Source of the DNA: Vicia villosa
Lineage: Eukaryota; Streptophyta; Magnoliopsida; Fabales; Fabaceae
Direction of reading: 5' to 3'
NCBI RefSeq assembly: GCF_029867415.1
Contig: NW_026705147.1
Location: 310,001 to 374,000 of the forward strand
Length of the DNA stretch: 64,000 nucleotides
Of this stretch, positions 1 to 14,142 are shown piece by piece; the first letter of the stretch is position 1, and the number at the start of each line of letters is the position of its first letter. The notes under the pieces were generated by a model that saw only the letters and a program-made list of their open reading frames with translations, had not been told where the DNA came from and made no database searches. Both the position numbers and the translations under genes were made by a program.

Positions 1-780
<780 letters not shown>

Positions 781-781
781 T

Positions 782-830
782 TTTATATAAATAGTATACC
801 CAAGCTCTATCCATATCTCTATATAATACT
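782..830 (+). promoter_or_regulatory. Probable core promoter of the PMEI gene
   Basis: Two TATA-like boxes precede the PMEI start codon: TTTATATAAATAG at about 782-794 and CTCTATATAATACT at about 817-830. The first is closer to the plant consensus and would give a leader of roughly 70 bases with CA-rich composition, usual for plant 5' leaders. The second would leave only about 25-30 bases of leader. Assignment rests on sequence and spacing only. Confidence 0.5.
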
Positions 831-887
831 CCCTAGATTCTTATTCTCACAAATCACAACCAAACCTCAAAATCTCAACCCTCACAC

Positions 888-1451
888 ATGGCTACAAAGT
901 TTACTCTTCTTTTCCTTCTCCTAACTCTACTCTCCATTACAACATCAACACCAACAAGTTTCATCAAATCCTCATGTAGCACAACACAATACCCAACACT
1001 TTGTGTTGAATCTCTCTCTATCTATGCATCAACAATCCAACAAGACCCTCACCAATTAGTCCAAACAGCTTTATCCCTTACTCTCAACAGAACTCAATCC
1101 ACAAAAGGCTTTGTCACAATGTGCAAAAGCTTCAAAAATCTTAAACCAATAGAATATGCTGCTCTTCATGATTGTGCTCAAGAAATAAGTGATAGTGTTG
1201 ATAGGCTTAGCCGTTCATTGAAAGAACTTCAACTTTGCAAGATCAAGGGCCAGGATTTTAATTGGCATATAAGCAATGTTGAGACATGGGTTAGCTCAGC
1301 TTTGACTGATGAAAGCACTTGTGGTGATGGATTTGGTGGAAAAACACTTGATGGAAAAATCAAAGCCTCTATTAGATCTAGAATGGTTAATGTTGCTCAA
1401 GTTACTAGTAATGCTCTTTCACTCATTAATCAATATGCTGCTAATCACTAG
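888..1451 (+). CDS. Plant invertase/pectin methylesterase inhibitor (PMEI-domain) protein
   Basis: A secreted inhibitor of 187 residues in one exon, the usual size and structure for this family. Residues 1 to about 20 form a hydrophobic signal peptide, so the protein should act in the cell wall. The four conserved cysteines are at about C30, C39, C96 and C145, expected to form two disulfides that brace a four-helix bundle; C79 and C117 are extra. The segment around C30-C39 (CSTTQYPTLC) is the typical PMEI entry hairpin. PMEIs bind pectin methylesterase and block pectin de-esterification, while close relatives inhibit invertase; sequence alone does not settle which. The ATG was chosen because it starts the signal peptide and follows a TATA box at normal distance. 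No frameshift or truncation is seen. Confidence 0.88.
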   Translation: MATKFTLLFLLLTLLSITTSTPTSFIKSSCSTTQYPTLCVESLSIYASTIQQDPHQLVQTALSLTLNRTQSTKGFVTMCKSFKNLKPIEYAALHDCAQEISDSVDRLSRSLKELQLCKIKGQDFNWHISNVETWVSSALTDESTCGDGFGGKTLDGKIKASIRSRMVNVAQVTSNALSLINQYAANH

Positions 1452-3447
1452 GAGGATATCAAATACTATAATGCCTTTAATTGATGTTATATGTATTAAT
1501 AAAAATGCCTTTAATTTATTTATAGCATGTTTGTCTTATTGTATTAATAAAAATATATTTTCAATTATTTCGTAAAAAAATATTAAATAATTATAATCTA
1601 TTATATAAAAACTTAAAATTATCTATTTAATAATATTTCTAAATAAATATTTATTACATAATATATAGTTAACTCATTCATTTATATAAACTAACTAATT
1701 ATATTTGATTATGCAAATAAGAATATTTATATAGTTGATTAGTTAGATATTTCTCATTTGTAAAAATAAGCTAGTGATCTTATTCCTATATCACCTTATT
1801 TATCATAAATATTTTGAGCCAAATTATATAATATATTGACTATCTTTTACTTTATAAATAATCTACTTTAAAAATTCAAAATATTCATATTAATGTTTTT
1901 AAAAATACTTCATTTTAAGGTTATTTAGAAGGACCTCTTGAAATAAAATGGTGGCTATGCTTTGGTTGGATTTATAAATTTCAAATATATTTTAAGGTCC
2001 TATATAGTTGGCAATATTAATAAAAAATATTTTTTAATTATTTAATGTTAATTAATATCAATCTAATTAACAAATAATAATTATTAATACAGTAAGACAA
2101 ACATTTATTGGAAGTCCTATATATTAAACATATATTGAAGACATTTTTATGAATACATTAAGCTTCGCATGTTGGAGCAGGATTTAGGTTCAACTCTCAC
2201 CTCTACCATATTTTTGAGTACTTTCCATGTTTTCTAATTTAAATAAAAACGTAATATAAAATAAAATGCCAACTTGACTTTAAAAATAATAAAAATTAAA
2301 TAAAAAGGCATTAATTTGGCTATCCACATTAATAAAAAAAGGTCACATTATTTTTTATGATGATTGGGTCTGATAAGGGTTTAAAACAAGAGAATATTTA
2401 AATGTTAGGAAAGTTTATCAATTTTTTTTACCGATATTTTTCAAAAAACATCTATATGACAAAAGGAGAATAAAGATTAATCCTAAATTATAAAAGAGAT
2501 CATTTTGATAAAGATTGTTATAATTTAACGAGACAATACTATGTTTTTAAGAAAAATGTAATTATAGTAACGAAAAGGTCGGGATACACACCGTGTATGG
2601 TTTATAGTTGATCTCCCCTTCAAATTCTTTACATACTTTTGTGTGGTAATTCTGCTTGACTTTATAACTACCTCCTAAGTATCATGATTTAACAAAATAC
2701 TTATATATAATTTCTTGCTACAAAACCCTCTTCGCTAATTGTAATCCTCTGTTATCTTAGACAAAATCACAATTGGCAAAAGTTTAAATGATTTTGACTA
2801 TAATCACACCAATTACAAACAATCTAATCTTAAATTTTCTTGCCTCATGTTAGAGAACATCCTTATTTTAACCATAAAAGGGCTTGCTCGCCTCACACTA
2901 GAGGGATTTATGCCTTACCACCTCTAAGACTTTTCTTTCCTTAAACCTTTAAAGACTTGATTGCAACATAGTAGAGGATTTTAGAAAATTACAAATTGAT
3001 TTGTTTTCAATAACTCACATAGAGTAGTAAACCTATCTTAGTTACAAGTGAATGATGTTTCTAAGAAAAAATAAAGAATGTAAGAGAATTTGTATATTTT
3101 GTGTGTATTCTTTGCTAATATGACAATGATTTTAAAAACTTGCAAATATTCAAAATATTTCATTTGCTAAGTAATAATACAGTAGTTATAAGTGTGAAAA
3201 ACCTTCAATAACATGTTATGATGTGACCTTTGATAACATTTTTATGTGAAGACAAACACAACATGTCTTTGTCATTGAGGTATATGTGATATGTTCTCCA
3301 AATAAACACGAGTAGTAACTTGCATTGAGCACATATGATCTTGTTTGTTTTGGCATGCATGCTTATCATTTTCTTGAGGTGTAAATGGTCATATTACCCT
3401 TGGAACATATGATCAATCACATTATTTTTTATGTGTGAGAATAAGAG
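1452..3447. other. AT-rich intergenic DNA; PMEI 3' flank
   Basis: The first ~130 bases probably hold the PMEI 3' UTR, with AATAAA-like motifs near 1497 and 1542. The rest is AT-rich and has no convincing reading frame, RNA gene or element ends that I can recognise. Confidence 0.6.
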
Positions 3448-3454
3448 AATGAAA

Positions 3455-4990
<1,536 letters not shown>

Positions 4991-5003
4991 GAGAATATGG
5001 ACT

Positions 5004-5494
5004 ATGAACGGCCTAAAGGGGGTGAATAGACCTCCCAATTTTAAAACCAAATTGAAATTCGTTTGAAAAATGTTTGTAACAAGTTTCTTAAAATAAAGTT
5101 TATTTACATTGTGGAAGCAAATTTTGCATAAAAGAGATTATGCTTATATTGAGAGATTCACAAATGTCCTTAATGAGTTTAGAATATATCCTACTAAATT
5201 TCACGAAAGTACAAACTAATAGAATTGTAAAATTGTTCAATTCCATAAGGTGTGTTATCGAAGGATTTTCAAATATGAACAAGATTCTACTATCACAGTC
5301 TTTAGACTTGATCCACAGTAAGACAATATAGAAATATCAATTATAACAAAACCTACAACTTATGAAACAAATCGCTACTAACTGATAAACCTAACATACA
5401 ATCAAAGCAATAGAAAATACCTAATCATGCGATTAACAAAATTTAAGTGAGTGATAGAGAGGGGGGGGGGGAGAGAGAGAGAGAGAGAGAGAGG

Positions 5495-5533
<39 letters not shown>

Positions 5534-6465
5534 GAGTATACTAGGATTTATAGAGGTTTGGCACGTTCGTCCTTGTTTTGTTCTTAATCCACTCTTCAAT
5601 GGTTGCCCATTGAAAATTCCTTGGTTTTCTACTATGATTTGCAACAATATTACAAGAGTTCGTACAATCACTATTCCACGACCAAAATAAAATTTATCCT
5701 ATTATAGATCTTGACTTGAACACAACTCCATAAACTAAACTCTATGTGAAATCTTTACTCGATATCGTTTCTTGAATCTTCCAGTCCCAACAACTTGCTC
5801 CTAAATCTCCGTCTATGACAATTTCCATTCAATTCCGCCGATATCTTAAGTGTTGGTTTGTATGAAGATCAAAAGAAATCATACCATGTCTATAGACTTC
5901 CACACAGGGATACCAAGGTCAACCTAGAGATAAGAATTTTATTCTTTTCTATTGGAATTGTCACTACCAGTCACAACACCATACACTCTTGCAATCCACT
6001 AAAATCTTAACTAAATCTTTAAAGAAACGTTAAATTCAAAAATGAAACTCCTTAATCAATCATGAATATTCCAAGATAAGATTCAGATCCATGCAACAAT
6101 GGAAAAAGAATGAGATAGAAGACGAAATAAATCAGTTGCAAGTTGTTCAAGAAAGATTCAAAAGTCTTTAGAAATGTAAGAACAAGTAGTTTGTGTATTT
6201 TTAAATCTTCAATGAAAGAATTTTTTTCTAACATTAAGAAAGGTTGAGAGATGAAAATGATTTAAATGTGTTGGAGATGAAGCACAAAAAATAGTGAAAA
6301 ATCATGTTTGATTCAAGTCAAGATCATTTGGGGATTTAATTCAAGTTAGCAAAGTAATGAGAAACAAGATCTACGCTTAAAAAGAGACCCATATTTCATG
6401 ATTTGAGTCACAAGGTCTATGATTCGAGTCATTCACAACCTATGATTCGACTCACAATGTGTATG
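5004..6465 (-). repeat. Diverged copia-type LTR, copy 2 of a tandem pair
   Basis: Second copy of the repeat at 3455-4990, recognised by landmarks in the same order. It begins with 'aaagggggtgaatagacctccc' and ends with several short 'gattcga(a/g)tca' motifs just before a new LTR-like start at 6466. The GA-rich tract is at 5461-5529. Divergence from copy 1 is clearly high, so the pair is old. It could be the LTR remains of an element that lost its interior, or two insertions of one family. Confidence 0.5.
5461..5529. repeat. G-run and (GA)n microsatellite
   Basis: A run of about ten G followed by about 55 bases of GA and GGGA units. Reading frames across it give only Ser-Leu repeats and are not genes. 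Confidence 0.95.
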
Positions 6466-7860
6466 TGTCATACCCTATTTTTTTACCCCTAAGATACGAC
6501 CTCATTTGCATCACGTGCATTTGTATCAAGATCACAAACTTGGTGACCTCTCTTCTATCTCTTTGAGCTCACCGATGCAGAGATCACCAAGCACCTTCTT
6601 GTGTATCTTTTGATTTGTATTCGTATACCTTTATGCTTTAATAGCCTCAACCAAAATATCAAAAATATGATTTGTTTCATTTCCAAAGTAGAGTTTTAGG
6701 TCATGAGCATCAAGCAATGTTCCTCAACTAGGGTTTTGAATCTCTAAAGGCAAGGCATGGCTAATCATTAATTCTCAAAGGCTTCATCATCAAATCATGG
6801 CTAATAATCTTGAGTCATACTCTCTTTAAGCATCATTAAACCTAATTTAGATCAAATATATCTCAAGTTGTGGTTGCTTATTCCTTAAGGTATCTCAAGG
6901 TTCGTGTGTTTATTTCTATGCCTTGTTCATCAAGTTTCCCTTTTTGGCTCAGCTTACTAAAAGCTGAAACTCTCGATCTCAACAGTAATACTTGCTAACT
7001 CGGCATGGTCATCAGGAGAGACAAAGAGCTTGTAAGGGTTCTTCTTTGGTTGTCAACGATAAAAGGGAGCCCAAACACGTGAAATTATCCAGAGTATAAG
7101 AAACATTCAGAAAATGATAATAAATATAACCTTTCGAATCGATTGATTTTTCTTTGAATTTCACAGTTGTGAGTGGGGCATCACTCTCTTCTTCTATTAA
7201 TCATACCAGCATAAACAGTTGAGCCAAAACCTAATTTATAAAAGGGTTAACAAACACATACAAATAAGCTTTCTTTTCAACAAACATTCAGATTTTTTAT
7301 TAAAAAAATGATGAAATAAATGGAGGATGAAGAAAAGAAGAAGAATTACAAAATGAAATTGGGATTGAGGAAGATGAGCAACAAGAAGCTCCTCTAAGGA
7401 TTGAGCAGTCTGTGAGATTGGGATTTAAAGTAGTGATTTGGGGTTTGAGGAAAGATTGGGATTCTGGTTCATTTTGGGATGGATTTGACGAGCGATTTGA
7501 AGAATTACGAAACAATTGGGATTTTGGTTTGATCTGGGTTTCTAGTTCGACTTGAAGAATAATGGAAAGCTTTAGATTTGACGAGCGATTTGAAGAATTA
7601 CATAACGAGTTTGATAAAGGTGAAAGGTTCGATTGACGAGCATCCTTCTTCGATGGTTTTTGACAATATGACAAGGTTGATGGTTTTGATGATACTAAAA
7701 AGTTTTAATGAATAAAAATTATTTTTATAATGTTTTAGATGATTTTTTATATTAGTATATTATGTGTTAGATGAATTTTTATATTTAAATTTTTTCTAAT
7801 AATGTTTCAAGGGAAATTTTCGTTTTTTAGTGTATAAGTTTGGAGGGAAGATTGCTTTTA
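6466..7860 (+). repeat. Possible 5' part of a Tat/Ogre-like LTR
   Basis: At 6466 the sequence switches to TGTCATACCC followed by 'acccctaagatacgacc'. The same TGTCATACCCC start occurs at 58384 where another element begins, so this is probably an LTR start read on the + strand. No coding sequence is visible. The other end is not identifiable; the sequence fades into AT-rich DNA before the CACTA-like end at 8121. Confidence 0.35.
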
Positions 7861-7879
7861 TGCAACAATGAAGAAATGT

Positions 7880-8121
7880 AACCTTTTATTAGAAATAATG
7901 TAACACTCTAAAAATGACCCCAAAAGTATTTAAGGCGACAATTATCAAACATTGCTAAAGAAATAGTATAATGATGCTCCAAAAACATCCCCAAAAATAT
8001 TTTAGACAACAATTATCAATGGTTGCAAATATTTTTTTGCAACAGCCAAAAATCGTTGCCTACACAAATTTTAGGCAACAATTTTTACATGTTACCTAAA
8101 ATAGTGTTGCTAGAGACAGTG
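7880..8121 (-). mobile_element. Terminal region of a CACTA-like DNA transposon
   Basis: Read on the - strand, the sequence starting at 8121 is CACTGTCTCTAGCAACAC, matching the CACT(A/G) start of En/Spm-type termini. Going inward there are short subterminal motifs of the type GGCAACAATTTTT and GACAACAATTATCAA on both strands, as is usual for CACTA ends. The boundary is sharp: at 8122 the - strand returns to copia integrase coding sequence. The opposite end was not found in the window, so this may be a truncated copy. Confidence 0.45.
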
Positions 8122-8655
8122 ACTTTAAGGATTTTTAATTCCTTTTCATACTGTACTTGTGTGCAAAAGATGCTAAATACACCATATGAGTCATCTTTAG
8201 ATTTAAGGAATTTAACCTAAGTCCATGAATGTAATCATCAATAATAACCAATTTGTATTTCTTTCCATTGATTAAGGCAGTCCCAACAGGTCCAAATAAA
8301 TCAATGTGAAGCAATTCTATAGGTCTGGAGGTAGAAACCATGTTTTTAGATTTGACAAAGGTTTTATTAATCTTTCCTATTTGACATGCTCATATGAGTT
8401 ATAATCAAGATTTGGCAACCCATTAACAAGCTTCTACTTGCAAAGTTTGGAGATTAATCTCCAGTTAGCATGACCTATCTTTTTATGCCAGGTCCATTTT
8501 TCATTACACACTGACATAAGGAAAACTACCTTTTGGTCAGTTAATTGAGAAAGATTAACCTTATAAACTCGTTCCCTTAAATAAAACATATTCGTTAAAC
8601 TTATTGATAACTGAGCAGATCTTCTTATTAAACCAAACATTATAACCACTATCAC
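8122..8655 (-). pseudogene. SIRE-type pol fragment: GAG-pre-integrase and integrase start
   Basis: The upper piece (8434-8655) contains WHKKIGHANWRLISKLCK, the H-H part of the integrase zinc-binding region. After a frame break, 8135-8341 encodes ELLHIDLFGPVGTA, the first catalytic Asp of the copia integrase core, followed by KLVIIDDY. The frame is broken again near 8140. The second catalytic Asp and the Glu are missing because the CACTA-like element interrupts just before the 'SDHG' region. This is a non-functional remnant. Confidence 0.75.
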
Positions 8656-8729
8656 AAAATTGACTAATGCTCAACAGGTTATGTTTTAGTCCATATACAA
8701 GCCACACATTGTTAACAGAAATTAGGGAG

Positions 8730-9365
8730 TTACCAATAGTACCTATACCAATGATTTTCCCTTTCTATCCTCCTCCAAAACCCACATTTTCTTCCTCTTT
8801 CAGAGTCAGGGTTTGGAACATATGCTTTTCTTCTGTCATATATCGTGAGCAGCCACTGTCCAGGTACCATGACTGTTGTTTTGTTTCTCCTTTTAGGCAT
8901 ATCTACAACATATACAATTTCATATTTAGGAACCCATAATTTTATGGGTCCTTTGTTAGTTCTAATAGGCTTCCTCTTGTTTTGTGTATTTGCTTTATAG
9001 TAATGTTTAGGCTCAATCCATAATTTTGGTTTATACACCTTTTGTCTTGAGTGAGTTTTGACACTGATATCTGAACCCTTTAGATTCCTGGATCTATAGG
9101 TCTTTTGCTCTGGTTTATTCAAAACCTTTGATTGGTGATTTTTGAGAACTGACTTCTCAAGAACCTTTGACCCTGAGGTCTTAGGTGTTGATTTACTCAG
9201 CTCCTTAAAATCAGTAATTTTAGGTTCTACCATGGTCAGATTCTCACCCTTATCAGAAGCAAGCACACAATAAAGTTTTAGAATTGTTTGAGCACTACTT
9301 AAAAAAGAAGGATCTGAGGGTTTATTCAGAAACTGGACATTGAAGCAATCTCTATTATAACCCAA
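8730..9365 (-). pseudogene. SIRE-type gag-protease spacer fragment
   Basis: An open stretch of 211 residues, rich in Lys and Ser, ending in segments GPIKLWVPKYEIVYV and VMVPGQWLLTIYD. The same spacer with the same motifs is at 58123-58380 in the second SIRE-type element (GPRKMWVPKEKIISV and VMVPELWVLAAHD), which anchors the family assignment. It lies between the gag zinc-knuckle region and the protease in these elements. It is a fragment of a longer broken polyprotein, with no independent function. Confidence 0.7.
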
Positions 9366-9718
9366 ACCTTTTCCTTTGTTCTTAATTACTCCATAGATTA
9401 TGGAAGAAAGCTTAGTTCTCTCAATACCTGTCGTGATAAAGTTCTGAAGTTTTGAAGCTTAAAGTATTTAGATCTTTAACCTCCTAAGTAGTTGTTACTT
9501 TAGGTCTGAATATTACAGGAAGACTCCTTAAAATTTTTTTGATATGATCTACTAAGGTATAAATCTTGTTCAAAACTTGAAGGCCTGATACAAGAACTTG
9601 AAATATAGAGAACATAGTTTCAATGTCTTCATCATCCTTCATTTTGAAGAGTTCATACTGGTGAACCAGAAGGTTGGCCTTAGCCTATTTTACTTATTGG
9701 TTACCTTCATAGGTAGCA

Positions 9719-9744
9719 TGTAACACCCCTTTTCTAACCCCAAT

Positions 9745-9779
<35 letters not shown>

Positions 9780-12112
9780 CATCTTACAGAGTAATCATGC
9801 ATAAGAAAAAGGGCGTCACATGTTATTTTCAACTCAATGAAAATCTAAAACATACATCCAACATTCTTAATATGTAAAGATCATATTGTAACATAATGTA
9901 AATCTCATGCTTTCATACAATATGCATAAACACTTGCGGAAAACAATTGAATTGCTATTAAAAGTTTCAATGAATATATCCCATACTATATTCATCTACC
10001 AAATTCAAATTAACATTTAAATCCACATGCTAATTTGAAATCCACAATCTTGGCCACATGACCTTAAACAACATATCCGAGATCTCAACAAATACATCCG
10101 AATATCCAACAAAACATAGGAAGTAGCAATATCAAAACATGAGCATAAGTCTAAAGAAAATCCCCCCAAGTGTTACATGATCAGAGCATATGACTCGCTA
10201 CCTAATCCAATAACAACCTCAAGAGCTCCTCGGCTAAATCCTCGGACAAACTACTACTCGTCGAAACCTGCACGTTATCAACAAAGGATAACATTCAAAT
10301 AGAAGGGTGAGAATTCAACTTCTTATAGCAGACATAATAATGGGAAATGTAATACAAACAAACATACATTTCACAATTCATCACTCTTCATAAAAACATG
10401 CTTTTATAACCATACATCAAAATTAACATGTTTCATCGCTAGGTCACCAAATTCTATCATTCGAGTAATTATATATAATTACTAATTCAACAATTATAAC
10501 CCACTAATGAAATGCCATCAAGTATACAACTATCACATAAAATCCACATTATGCATCACTCATCACATAGCCAATCCAAACCAATCATATTGCAAAATCA
10601 CACAAACGCAATTCACACTGACACGTGCAACTCAAGTGTGACTCTATGCAATATGCATGTAGATCCCATCCGTTATCATTTCCGGTCATGCCGATTGTAT
10701 TTCCTCTATAGACTAGATAACCACCTCATTCTGCGTTAAGCTTTCAAATCTCATTCGGTGTTAGATTTGGGACAAGTAAATAACCTTCGCAAGATTACCC
10801 AACATTGCCACTTTCGAAGACTCCTGCTTGTGTATATGTGCAACAAAACAAGACTCATGCATTTAAGACGATCTCTCTATCTCTTAAACTACACAATCAC
10901 ATATTTACAACTTTGCACAACATTACACAACATGACATTCAATCCAATCTCAAACATCAATTAGCATTTAGCAATCAATCACATAATTCATGACATTAAC
11001 ATCTCATAAGGCATCCATGAACATTGATCATACAAGATTCATCCATAACATACACACATAATTACATGTTATTCTCAATTAACATCATAATTACATTAAA
11101 CAAATGTCAATCAACCCTACTCTATCATATAGACAATCTCATTAACTTCTTAACGCTTCGAACGACGCATGAAACGGAGTTACGGATCAAAAGTTACACG
11201 TATTCGAATTTTTCTCAAATCTGCCTATAGCCGCGCCGCTACCCTACAGACGCGCTGCGAACTACAAGCCAGTAGCCTACCAACTACTCAATTCACACCG
11301 TGATCTATTGTTCACGCCGCGATCGCAGTGCAGGAACATTTCCCTGTACGAGTTCAGCATATTCCCCTTCTCATCCCCACACCCAAATTCATGTTCCAGC
11401 TCAAAATTGCACACAAAATTCACATACATATCATATATACAACACATAAGGACCTCTATATTCATCAAAACCTCATTAATCATGCAAATCTATGAATTTC
11501 ACCCAAATCCCAAAAGTTAGGTTTTCACATTCTCTTCATCAAACATGTTATAAATCAAAACCCACTCATGGAATCCAGTAAGAAATCATTATTACATGTT
11601 AATTCTACCAATTCTAAGCATAAACAACATCAAACAACACAAATCTCATGAAATTATGAAAATACTCCAATTGAAATCCCATTTCTAACATATACAACAT
11701 TACCCAATCATGTAACTATAAGAACTTGGATTCTAACCCTTACCTATATTCAAACTCCTCCAATCTTCAAGAAATCTACAAATCCCCTCTTCTTCTCTTC
11801 TATGTTCTTCTTCTCTTCTTTCTATTCTTTCTATTATTTATATTCAAAATAATTGTAAACTCTAAAACCATATTTCCTTACTATCTTCTCTTAATTAATT
11901 GGGCTTAACCCAACCCACTACTCTTTCTAATAATTAGGCCCACCACCTATTATATTATAATTCTACTATTAACTAAAATAGTCTCAATTACTAATAATAA
12001 TCACCCAAATCAAATAATTATCATGCCAAATAATCATTAAATAAAATAAACAATTATTAAAATATCAAATAAACTTAACTATATAAATAGCTAATAAAAT
12101 CGGGATGTTATA
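9719..12112 (-). mobile_element. Solo LTR of a Ty3/gypsy chromovirus (Tekay-like), 2394 bp
   Basis: The element interrupts the SIRE-type gag and is flanked by the perfect 5-bp target duplication tagca (9714-9718 and 12113-12117). Its ends are TGTAACACCCC and GGGATGTTATA, imperfect inverted termini of the TGTAACA type common in chromovirus LTRs. The - strand start (TATAACATCCCGATTTT) is the better match to a Tekay LTR start, so minus orientation is inferred. No gag or pol sequence is present, hence a solo LTR left by LTR-LTR recombination. A GC-richer block lies at about 11228-11345, and a short TA tract at 9753-9779. Confidence 0.8.
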
Positions 12113-12581
12113 TAGCATATAATGACTCAAAGATAGTCTTTACAATTGACTTATCTATGATTTTTATGTACTCAAAGTGAGTTAACATAATACCTCTTAC
12201 TCTGTGGTGTTTCTTGTACACTTTATTTTGAGCTGGTGTGAGAATTTTTCTATCAAAAACCATTCCCACACCATTTACTTCAATTTCAATGCCATCCTCA
12301 AGGATGTCCCATAACTCATCATCAAGGCCAATGATGTAAGTGTACATTTTTCTTTTCCACCATTCAAAGTTAGTAGAATCACCACTGAATACAAGTGGTT
12401 TAGTAGAATAATGACTCTTCTCATAAGCACTATAATCACGTGGAATACTAGTGCTAGTAATATGACTATCACCAGTATCTAAGTTAGTATAATTTTTCTC
12501 TTTAAGATCTTTTTCTGTACCACTGTTAAGTGTTAAGCACACATCTTTCTCTAATGCCAACTGAAGGTGAGAAAAATACAC
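12113..12581 (-). pseudogene. SIRE-type gag N-terminal fragment
   Basis: About 157 residues open on the - strand, with PLVFSGDSTNFEWWKRKM and a later FEYIKIIDKSIVKTIFESL segment, the conserved gag core of SIRE/Maximus copia elements. It is cut at 12112 by the solo LTR and continues on the far side (below 9719) with decay. The start near 12581 lies just inside the LTR/PBS boundary and may not be the native initiation codon. Confidence 0.7.
12549..12561 (-). promoter_or_regulatory. Degenerate primer-binding site (initiator-Met tRNA type)
   Basis: Read on the - strand immediately inside the LTR: TTGGCATTAGAGA. Compared with the copia PBS TGGTATCAGAGC it matches 9 of 12 positions. It lies exactly between the LTR end (CCTTCA) and gag, where the PBS belongs. 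Confidence 0.6.
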
Positions 12582-13045
12582 AAGAAGAGGGCTTGAATTG
12601 TGTTTTTTAATAACTTATACTCTTTTTAAAAACAACTTATGAATTTGATCAAGTTCAAATTCTAAGCTGGAGTATGCAACAACGAAATATTAAAGTAAAT
12701 AATCAATAAGTAAATCACACATGATAATTGTCCTGGTTCCTCCTAAACTGAGAGTAGTCCATCCCCCTTGCCACACAAGAGCATTTTCACTATAACCAAA
12801 TCATGATTACTATTGGCTTAGACACACCCGTACAAGACTTCCTGCTCAATATCACCAGAAAGAGACTTCTTGCTCATAACCAATGTCCATGACTTCTTTG
12901 CTCAATCACACCAGAAAGAGACAACTAAGAGTAATATTTGTACTTTGAGAAAGTTTGTGAGATTGTCACATTAACTTCTAGGTAGGGTTTTATATAGGAT
13001 TGCTATCAAGATAACACGTGGCTAAAGTTATCATTATGGCAACCT
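12562..13045 (-). repeat. SIRE-type 5' LTR remnant
   Basis: The low end 'tgaaggtgagaaaaatacac' followed by 'agagggcttgaattgtg' parallels the ends of the SIRE-type LTRs at 52211 and 61625. Other shared landmarks are 'cctggttcctcc', 'agtagtccatccccct' and a TATA-like 'ttttatatagg' near 12992. The upper boundary is uncertain because it grades into an (AAGATT)n run at about 13050-13085. Confidence 0.6.
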
Positions 13046-13309
13046 TGAATTTATATATATTAAGATTAAGATTAAGATTAAGATAAAATTAAAATTAAGA
13101 TTTAATTAAAATTAAGATGACAAAACAAAATAAATTTTTCATTGTTAAAATGAAAGAAAAAGCGTGGTATGTGATGAAATAAAACATAATAGATACCACT
13201 TCATTTTATTTTGTTCCATCCAATTTTAACTAATTTAAATATACACATTTTATTCTATTTTATCTCTTACTGCCTCATTTAATCACATTCAAATTTTCAA
13301 GACAAAACC

Positions 13310-13940
13310 TATTTTATTCGAGGATTTTGATCCTCTCGATCTATATTTTTCTTAATCTTCATCAATCTTAAATCTTAATAATTTAAATAATTCAATAGTG
13401 AAATAAAAAAAATATGAACACTAAAGGAAATAAATTGGAACAAAATATTTAAAAAAGGAAAAATATATTTATATATAAAACTAACCCGTAATTTGGTAAA
13501 ATATTTAATTATATATCATCTAAGATCTACTTTTTTAAACATAATCAATAATTAAGTATACTAATTAATTAAAAAATTGTTTTTAATATGTAAAATATAC
13601 AAAATAATCTATTTTTCCCTAAAATGTAATCAACAATTAAGTATACTAATTGATTAAATTTTTTTTTTTTCAAATACTCAAAGATCTATTTTTTTTTTCT
13701 CTTTAAAAAACAATTAACAATTCTAACTGATTGAAAATTTGAATTTTTTATATAAAGCCTACTTAAAGATGTATTTTTCTCTTAAAAAACACAATTGATT
13801 AAAATTTGAATTTTTTTTATATATAAAGCACACTCAAAGATCTATTTTTCTCTAAAAAAAATAACTTACAGATGGATTAAATAATTGTTTATTAAAAAAA
13901 ACAAATCTTTATATATTAAAAAAATAAAAAAATTTGATCA
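13310..13940 (-). repeat. Left arm of inverted AT-rich repeat array flanking the LINE
   Basis: Several degenerate copies of a ~95-base unit, best read on the - strand: 'agatctttgagtatgctttatat', then 'aatcaattagtatacttaattg', then a T-rich stretch. The same units occur on the + strand at about 40320-40745. The outer end carries 'gatcgaga' in both arms. The LINE lies exactly between the two arms. Confidence 0.5.
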
Positions 13941-14142
13941 TTTTTTTTGGAGCAAATAGAAATTTTATTCCAAAACACATTAGCAACAAATGCCGATCAA
14001 ACGATCCAGGCTACAATTCAACAAAGCCAACACAGAAAACTAAGTAAAGAACATCAGAAACTACTACTACAACATATTGCAATAGTTGGCCAATTTAATA
14101 TCTAAATTAGCCTTGTGTCCAATAATATCCTTGATGTCCATT

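Larger units (their letters stand above)
8122..13045 (-). mobile_element. Decayed SIRE/Maximus-type Ty1/copia retrotransposon, 5' part
   Basis: On the - strand, from high to low coordinate, come an LTR remnant (from 12562), a degenerate primer-binding site, gag (12581-12113), a 2.4-kb solo-LTR insertion (9719-12112), the gag-protease spacer, the GAG-pre-integrase domain and the start of the integrase core. The copy ends at 8122 inside the integrase, where a CACTA-like element begins. RT, RNase H and the 3' LTR are absent. Stops and frameshifts break the reading frames. Similarity to the better-kept copy at 52-58 kb supports the family call. Confidence 0.75.

Noticed and set aside
7300..7674. 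124-codon Ser/Asn/Pro-rich frame on the - strand
   Set aside because: Low-complexity repeats ('gatttgaagaattac' type) without family resemblance; more likely repeat-derived.
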